Assembly: GCA_947561585.1 (NCBI GenBank) | Contig: CANNZV010000425.1 | Coordinates: 424,716-488,715 of the forward strand | DNA: 64,000 bases | DNA from: Caprella mutica | Lineage: Eukaryota > Arthropoda > Malacostraca > Amphipoda > Caprellidae | Direction of reading: 5' to 3' | Part shown: positions 56,966 to 64,000 of the stretch, piece by piece | Layout: each line of letters opens with the position of its first letter | How positions within the stretch are numbered: the first letter of the stretch is position 1 | Translations under genes and position numbers: made by a program | The notes under the pieces: model-generated | What the model was told of the DNA's origin: nothing | The model's input: the letters and a program-made list of their open reading frames with translations, nothing else | The model's database searches: none

Positions 56966-57237
56966 ATCATTTTTTTCTGTGGAAAGAAATGAATTTTATG
57001 ATATAAAATGAGAATATTATAATAATTCTCATATGTAGATCCACCTAATTCATTGAAATAGTATGTAATTATTAGAAATATACAAATCTAAATAGATTTC
57101 TTTCAAGATATACTGGAACTTTCTTAAACGTTAAGAAAAAAATAATTAGACAACAAGCAAAGAGATATTTCCGTTAACATTGATTCTGTGTGTAAAAAGT
57201 CCGCAGACTCCAGCACAGCTGTGATGTTCCCTGGAAG

Positions 57238-58379
57238 ATGAGACGTAATTTGGGGCACAATTATTATGACATAATTTGGCAATTTGGAACAGATTTAGTG
57301 GATGCAATACCAACCGATAGGCTAGTAAAGCGAATTGGTAAGTAGGGTAAGCTCCGAGTTATTGGACGGTTCAACTTTTTCGATCTTATTAGAAAAAGCA
57401 TGTAATGATAATTATTCAATTTTATTTTAATTGGTGTTGATGATATAACGTCTCATTGCCCAATAACTTATTATTATTATTTGGAATTTTCTATCTTGAC
57501 AGTCGGTCTCTTGGAAATAATTTAAAGGTCCTCTCCGGGCTCCGCGAAAAATGATTTCATTACATACTATAATAGAACTGAGGTCTAGGATCATTATTCT
57601 GCAAACCGCATACAATTCGATCCAATGTTTATTTTATTATTTATTTTTAAAGTTTTTAATAATCTGTGTGAAACAATTGTCCAAAGCACTAATATGACGC
57701 TGAAGAAGAAGATTGTACACTGTTTGTTTTGATTCTAAATTTGAATTTTATAAACAAACAATGCGTTTTCTGGCTTCCTTTAAGATATTAATTGTTTCCT
57801 GTACTATATATAAACGTTTCTATAATAATTTTATATCTTTACACGAATATGAAATGGATTAATTATTCCTAATACCTAGTTGACAATCAAAACAAATGGT
57901 GTACATTCTTTTTCTTCAGACTAAAAATTAGAGAGTCGGAAGTAAAACAGGTATTGTAAAGTTTAGATTTTAAAAATCTTTAAAAGCGTATACAATTGAA
58001 AATATGCTATCAAATTTCATGGGGTTTGTAGCAAAATGATAAAAAACATTAGTCTCGTTGATTAAAGCAATAAAATATTTGCTTTGAGGGGACCTTTAAA
58101 ATTTTGTTGTAAATATGTACCTGGTTAAATAGAAAACATGGTGGCTGTACGTTTAAAATTGTAAAAAAGAAACCAGTAAATCAACGTAATAATTTAACAA
58201 TTGTTGTCATTTTGACGTCAGAGTCACTAGCAGAAGTAGTTATGGACACTGTATCACTTGTATCTAACGATAGCTAACAATTGGTAACATTTCTTGTTTA
58301 TACAGCTTGGTTCATTGTGTTCCATGGCGAGAAGTGTTTTCAAATTTCTTATTCAGATCAGGCAAATTCTTCATCCTAA
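57238..58379 (+). CDS. Candidate two-exon short gene, weak
   Basis: Exon 57238-57337 reads MRRNLGHNYYDIIWQFGTDL + VDAIPTDRLVKRI and ends at a perfect donor (ATTG|GTAAGT). An exon from 58306 after TTTCTTGTTTATACAG joins in phase and reads AWFIVFHGEKCFQISYSDQA + NSSS to a TAA at 58379. The total is about 57 residues. The upstream frame stays open for 10 or so codons before the ATG (LQHSCDVPWK), so it could be an internal exon. No family recognised; MITE-A and MITE-D lie in the intron. Could be a chance frame or a pseudogene. Confidence 0.22.
57344..57445. mobile_element. MITE-A left half
   Basis: AGGGTAAGCTCCGAGTTATT + GGACGGTTCAACTTTTTCGA, then a partial core (TTTTAATTGGTGTTGATGATA). The right end is missing. 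Confidence 0.75.
57522..58099. mobile_element. TTAA-flanked MITE-D, copy 2
   Basis: Left TTAAAGGTCCTCTCCGGGCT; right TTTGAGGGGACCTTTAA; TTAA at both edges. About 578 bp and clearly homologous to 36366-36950. Confidence 0.88.
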
Positions 58380-58710
58380 CTATTTTACATCAAGAAATGC
58401 CAAGTCACGTCTCACACTTGCATCAAGTTGTACATCTTTTGATGTTCCCATTCATGAATTCACCAATTGAACACGTTTTGAATGTCTAGAAATTTGGCAC
58501 GGATCTTCCATTTCTCCGAAATATATATAACAATAACAAATCTTTCGTTAGGGCTGTCAGCTTTTAGGAATGTAGAAGATTTGGATTAAATTTAGAATGA
58601 TATTATTTTTGTTGGGTACTTATAAGTAAGCTATTAGTAAGTAAAAGTAAATATGACTATATATGACCAATTAAGAAAAGTTTTAATATAAATTTACTGG
58701 TAAAACACAG

Positions 58711-58880
58711 TCTCCTCTCAATCTTCTATGGCCCCACCATAACTTACCCCTCTCAATCTTCTATGGCCCCACCATAACTTACCCCTCTCAATCTTCTATT
58801 GCCCACCATGCCTTCCCTCTCAATCTTCTATGGCCCCACCATAACTTACCCCTCCCAATCTTCTATGGCCCCACCATAAC
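58711..58880. repeat. 34-bp minisatellite, inverted second site, 5 copies
   Basis: CTCAATCTTCTATGGCCCCA + CCATAACTTACCCCT, the reverse complement of the 55335-56965 unit, with one shortened unit (TTGCCCACCATGCC). Confidence 0.92.
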
Positions 58881-59434
58881 TTCTCTCTGGTACATTCAAT
58901 AGGCAGAAAAGTTTGTTCGTTTTCAAAGTGACGATTTGAGATGTCAAAGCGACTCATAAACTTGAAATATTGTGCGATAACTGAGGGGTGATGTCTGTTA
59001 CGGGAGATTCAAGAGGAATTATTAAGTACCTTTGCTCCAACTTGTCAACAAAAATAAAATAGAATAACAAATAATAAAAAAAATAACGAAAAATAAAAAA
59101 CACAAGTAACGAAAAATCACAAATAACGAATAATAAAAAAAACAATATCAGCTTTTCAATAAACAATATAACGAATAATCAATAAACGAATATCGAATAT
59201 ACAAAATACCAAAATAACGATTAGTCAAAAAAACAAATAACTATTAATTAGAAATATATAACAAATAATCTAAATACCTAATAAAGAATATTCATAAGAA
59301 CAAATTACCAATAATTAAATCAAAATAAAGCGATCAAGTATACTTTAAAGTTTCCAGCTCTATTTGGAATCCATAAACTAAACCTGTTATTATTTTTTGT
59401 CTTTAAAAATACCCTTGGGTGATATTTATAATAA
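58881..59434. other. Gene-free stretch of simple AT repeats
   Basis: Many irregular AACGAATAATAA-like runs (59050-59290). No gene. Confidence 0.5.
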
Positions 59435-59962
59435 TTAAAGCGGCAGAACAATCATATTTATTTTAACAATTTTAATTCCAAATGATTGTTAAGTAAGAAT
59501 AACATATTCGTAAAGAATTGTAATGTTCAATGAAATCAAATAATGGAAATATATCATTTTATATATAATAAATTTCATACCAAGTGCTAACGGTAGATGG
59601 CGCCACAATCAGTGGCGCCATCTTGTAAACAAACCAACTGAAAGAAGTTTCGATCTAGATTCTAACTCAAATGAAAAGATGACTTTATTTTTAAAACTAT
59701 GCCTTCTTGTCTTCGAATTCACTGTTCACATAATCTTTTCACCATTATGAGGCAAACAAAGCTCGATTAATGCATACATAAATTAATATGGAAACAACAA
59801 ACATACTCACGTACATACTAATAATTGCAAGTTCTTCCGCTAGGTATCGGTAATTATATAGTAAAAAATAATCGAGCATTCTAATGTTACATAATTAAAT
59901 ATTCTGAATCGATTTAAAACCAATTTGGCGATTGTTTGATTTCGACTTTACTATCCCTTTAA
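59435..59962 (-). mobile_element. TTAA-flanked MITE-C, copy 2 (reverse)
   Basis: Left edge TTAAAGCGGCAGAACAATCA, right edge (inverted) TTTAAAGGGATAGTAAAGTC, TTAA at both edges. Shares ATCGCCAAATTGG, TGGCGCCA and ATGGTGAAAAGA...TGTGAA with copy 1 at 7210-7773. Confidence 0.78.
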
Positions 59963-60169
59963 ATAAAAAAATTCGCCATTTATTATAGGAACTTATAGAA
60001 AGCATAATGAAGAAGCAGTCAACAGATAAATCCATAATACATTTTCCTAGTATATCTTCACCAAGTAGAGGTAGAATTTCTGTTTGGAATGTTGTTTTGC
60101 TCATTTCATTAATAACACAATAGTTTTTCGTATTACAATCACGAAATACTTTAACTTGATTGCAGTTAA

Positions 60170-60311
60170 GACATGCAGAACACCCTGTAACACGAAAGTT
60201 TTTACACGGCGTTTTCGTCTCTGATGAAATTATTGTTAAACACATTTCATACGTATCCATGATAAACAACGCTTTTGGAGCGTTGAAAACGCTTGTGTGA
60301 TATATGGCCCT
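60170..60311. mobile_element. Short element related to 2936-3060
   Basis: Ends CCCTGTAACACGAAAGTTTT and (inverted) TAGGGCCATATATCACACAA; shares CATGGATA...ACAATAATTTC with the 2936 copy in reverse. The 124-codon minus frame at 59895-60269 runs through this and MITE-C and is therefore not a gene. Confidence 0.5.
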
Positions 60312-60654
60312 AGACTACACTTGGATTAACACTGGGGTCCGTAAAGTACACCTGTGGTATAGATTGAAAATTAAGTGTCCCTAAAATGTACCTGATCCAA
60401 TAGAGAACGTTAAAAAAAAAGAATGAATAATGAAACAAAACAACGAATAATAAAACAAATTTTGCAATATTTATTTCTGATTTTCAAAATGAGAGGTAAT
60501 AACAATTAGAGTTCTTATTCCTATTATTAATATAGTAACTATAATTAATGAAATTACAACTAATTAACCTTTAGTGAAATGTTTCTCTATTGCTTACAAT
60601 TACGACACTCTTACTTAATTATTACTCTGAGAAAATTGCAGCCTATTGATCTTT

Positions 60655-60985
60655 TACATTACGACTACCATGTTAAACTGCATTACGATTACCATGTTAA
60701 ACTGCATTACGACTACCATGTTAAACTGCATTACGATTACCATGTTAAACTGCATTACGATTACCATGTCAAACTGCATTACGATTACCATGTTAAACTG
60801 CATTACGATTACCATGTTAAACTGCATTACGATTACCATGTTAAACTGCATTACGATTACCATGTCAAACTGCATTACGATTACCATGTTAAACTGCATT
60901 ACGATTACCATGTTAAACTGCATTACGATTACCATGTTAAACTGCATTACGATTACCATGTAAAACTGCATTACGAAGACAATAA
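60655..60985. repeat. 24-bp tandem repeat (TTAAACTGCATTACGATTACCATG), about 13 copies
   Basis: Uniform unit, with variants ACGACTACC in early copies and GTCAAACTG in two. Because 24 is divisible by 3, three frames are open; no coding support. Confidence 0.94.
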
Positions 60986-61164
60986 CTGCATGCCGTGTGA
61001 ATGCAAACAACACTAACTTGACTAAAGTCCTGAGAGTGACACTCATTAGCTACAATGAGATGATGTCATGTTTACTCATTAACCTAATTTGCTCATCATC
61101 ATGACTAAGTGCAGTGCAGTAATGAACAAAACTGCTCATGTTCCATCATTAATGAGAGGGTACT

Positions 61165-64000
61165 TGTGAGAGGTATAGTTTGCTGGTACTTATGAGTACT
61201 AGAGAGCTGTGGTTTGTAAGTACTTATGAGTACTTGAGAGCTGTGGTTTGTAAGTACTTATGAGTACTAGAGAGCTGTGGTTTGTAAGTACTTATGAGAA
61301 CTAGAGAGCTGTGGTTTGTAAGTACTTATGAGTACTAGAGAGCTGTGGTTTGTAAGTACTTATGAGTACTTGAGAGCTGTGGTTTGTAAGTACTTATGAG
61401 TACTAGAGAGCTGTGGTTTGTAAGTACTTATGAGTGCTAGAGAGCTGTGGTTTGTAAGTACTTATGAGTACTAGAGAGCTGTGGTTTGTAAGTACTTATG
61501 AGTACTTGAGAGCTGTGGTTTGTAAGTACTTATGAGTACTAGAGAGCTTTGGTTTGTAAGTACTTATGAGTACTAGAGAGCTGTGGTTTGTAAGTACTTA
61601 TGAGTACTAGAGAGCTGTGGTTTGTAAGTACTTATGAGTACTAGAGAGCTGTGGTTTGTAAGTACTTATGAGTACTAGAGAGCTGTAGTTTGTAAGTACT
61701 TATGAGTACTAGAGAGCTGTAGTTTGTAAGTACTTATGAGTACTAGAGAGCTGTGGTTTGTAAGTACTTATGAGTACTAGAGAGCTGTAGTTTGTAAGTA
61801 CTTATGAGTACTAGAGAGCTGTGGTTTGTAAGTACTTATGAGTACTAGAGAGCTGTGGTTTGTAAGTACTTATGAGTACTAGAGAGCTGTGGTTTGTAAG
61901 TACTTATGAGTACTAGAGAGCTGTAGTTTGTAAGTACTTATGAGTACTAGAGAGCTGTAGTTTGTAAGTACTTATGAGTACTAGAGAGCTGTGGTTTGTA
62001 AGTACTTATGAGTACTTGAGAGCTGTGGTTTGTAAGTACTTATGAGTACTAGAGAGCTGTGGTTTGTAAGTACTTATGAGTACTAGAGAGCTGTGGTTTG
62101 TAAGTACTTATGAGTACTTGAGAGCTGTGGTTTGTAAGTACTTATGAGTACTAGAGAGCTGTGGTTTGTAAGTACTTATGAGTACTAGAGAGCTGTGGTT
62201 TGTAAGTACTTATGAGTACTAGAGAGCTGTGGTTTGTAAGTACTTATGAGTACTAGAGAGCTTTGGTTTGTAAGTACTTATGAGTACTAGAGAGCTGTGG
62301 TTTGTAAGTACTTATGAGTACTAGAGAGCTGTGGTTTGTAAGTACTTATGAGTACTAGAGAGCTGTGGTTTGTAAGTACTTATGAGTACTAGAGAGCTGT
62401 AGTTTGTAAGTACTTATGAGTACTAGAGAGCTGTAGTTTGTAAGTACTTATGAGTACTAGAGAGCTGTGGTTTGTAAGTACTTATGAGTACTAGAGAGCT
62501 GTAGTTTGTAAGTACTTATGAGTACTAGAGAGCTGTGGTTTGTAAGTACTTATGAGTACTAGAGAGCTGTGGTTTGTAAGTACTTATGAGTACTAGAGAG
62601 CTGTGGTTTGTAAGTACTTATGAGTACTAGAGAGCTGTAGTTTGTAAGTACTTATGAGTACTAGAGAGCTGAGTTTGTAAGTACTTATGAGTACTAGAGA
62701 GCTGTGGTTTGTAAGTACTTATGAGTACTTGAGAGCTGTGGTTTGTAAGTACTTATGAGTACTAGAGAGCTGTGGTTTGTAAGTACTTATGAGTACTAGA
62801 GAGCTGTGGTTTGTAAGTACTTATGAGTACTAGAGAGCTGTAGTTTGTAAGTACTTATGAGTACTAGAGAGCTGTAGTTTGTAAGTACTTATGAGTACTA
62901 GAGAGCTGTGGTTTGTAAGTACTTATGAGTACTTGAGAGCTGTGGTTTGTAAGTACTTATGAGTACTAGAGAGCTGTGGTTTGTAAGTACTTATGAGTAC
63001 TAGAGAGCTGTGGTTTGTAAGTACTTATGAGTACTAGAGAGCTGTAGTTTGTAAGTACTTATGAGTACTAGAGAGCTGTGGTTTGTAAGTACTTATGAGT
63101 ACTTGAGAGCTGTAGTTTGTAAGTACTTATGAGTACTAGAGAGCTGTGGTTTGTAAGTATTTATGAGAACTAGAGAGCTGTGGTTTGTAAGTACTTATGA
63201 GTACTAGAGAGCTGTGGTTTGTAAGTACTTATGAGTACTTGAGAGCTGTGGTTTGTAAGTACTTATGAGTACTAGAGAGCTGTGGTTTGTAAGTACTTAT
63301 GAGTGCTAGAGAGCTGTGGTTTGTAAGTACTTATGAGTACTAGAGAGCTGTGGTTTGTAAGTACTTATGAGTACTAGAGAGCTTTGGTTTGTAAGTACTT
63401 ATGAGTACTAGAGAGCTGTGGTTTGTAAGTACTTATGAGTACTAGAGAGCTGTGGTTTGTAAGTACTTATGAGTACTAGAGAGCTGTGGTTTGTAAGTAC
63501 TTATGAGTACTAGAGAGCTGTGTTTGTAAGTACTTATGAGTACTAGAGAGCTGTAGGTTTGTAAGTACTTATGAGTACTAGAGAGCTGTGGTTTGTAAGT
63601 ACTTATGAGTACTAGAGAGCTGTGGTTTGTAAGTACTTATGAGTACTAGAGAGCTGTGGTTTGTAAGTATTAGAGTACTAGAGCTGGTTTGTAGTACTTA
63701 GGTACTAGAGAGCTGTGGTTTGTAAGTACTTATGAGTACTAGAGAGCTGTGGTTTGTAAGTACTTATGAGTACTAGAGAGCTGTGGTTTGTAAGTACTTA
63801 TGAGTACTAGAGAGCTGTGTTTTTGTAAGTACTTATGAGTACTTGAGAGCTGTTGTTTGTAAGTACTTATGAGTACTAGAGAGCTGTAGGTTTGTAAGTA
63901 CTTATGAGTACTAGAGAGCTGTGGTTTGTAAGTACTTATGAGTACTTGAGAGCTGTGGTTTGTAAGTACTTATGAGTACTAGAGAGCTGTGGTTTGTAAG
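61165..64000. repeat. 34-bp satellite array, about 83 units, runs off the window end
   Basis: Unit TTTGTAAGTACTTATGAGTA + CTAGAGAGCTGTGG. Point variants (CTGTAG, ACTTGAG, GAACTAG, GTGCTAG, GCTTTGG) recur in order about 714 bp (21 units) and about 1870 bp (55 units) apart. A disturbed zone with deletions lies at about 63668-63710. Confidence 0.96.

Noticed and set aside
59895..60269. 124-codon minus frame with several Cys
   Set aside because: Runs from one short transposon (60170-60311) into another (59435-59962), so it is a chimera of mobile DNA.

Overview
The window is nuclear DNA of an animal, most likely an insect. The DNA is AT-rich and the genes have small exons with GT-AG introns. I recognise cytosolic and nuclear housekeeping proteins (eIF2-alpha, a U11/U12 minor-spliceosome zinc-finger protein, the OST4 subunit of oligosaccharyltransferase), a secreted His-rich protein of a type seen in arthropods, and a BTB transcription factor. 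I cannot fix the order or species from sequence alone. Exon joins below were made by hand from splice sites and reading phase.

Genes. A two-exon secreted His-rich protein (13908-15347, +) follows a TATA box. ZMAT5-like (17974-18913, -) and OST4-like (19494-19604, -, only 36 codons) are close neighbours. eIF2-alpha (28061-30353, -) has six coding exons with matching phases. A divergent SOX-like HMG-box gene (37439-40799, -) has at least three exons. A large BTB + CENP-B/pipsqueak-type DNA-binding protein (44276-50891, -) has six coding exons and about 1343 codons. Two weak exon candidates are also listed (35284-35364 and 57238-58379). These genes are unrelated in pathway; the window is a set of ordinary eukaryotic loci, not an operon.

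Everything else is repeats. About twenty tandem arrays (units 7 to 71 bp) occupy a large share of the window, including 52.7-55.1 kb (25-bp unit), 61.2-64.0 kb (34-bp unit, running off the end) and 9.7-11.4 kb (71-bp unit). Most long reading frames in the window are just these arrays read without stops.

The remaining intergenic and intronic DNA is packed with short non-autonomous DNA transposons whose ends can be read directly. They include at least three hAT-like families with 8-bp target duplications (termini CCAGTCTG, CCAAGTAA and CCATGTTT), a very abundant MITE with termini near AGGGTAAGTTC and a palindromic core, TTAA-flanked families, a Harbinger-type element with TTA duplication, elements flanked by TA that carry tandem arrays inside, and two foldback elements with 9-bp duplications whose arms are made of 16-17-bp repeats. 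Several are nested two or three deep, so relative insertion order can be read. The most striking are a 179-bp element inserted into another copy of itself inside a third element (34016-34537), and two different TA-flanked elements interrupting two copies of one MITE at the same TA.
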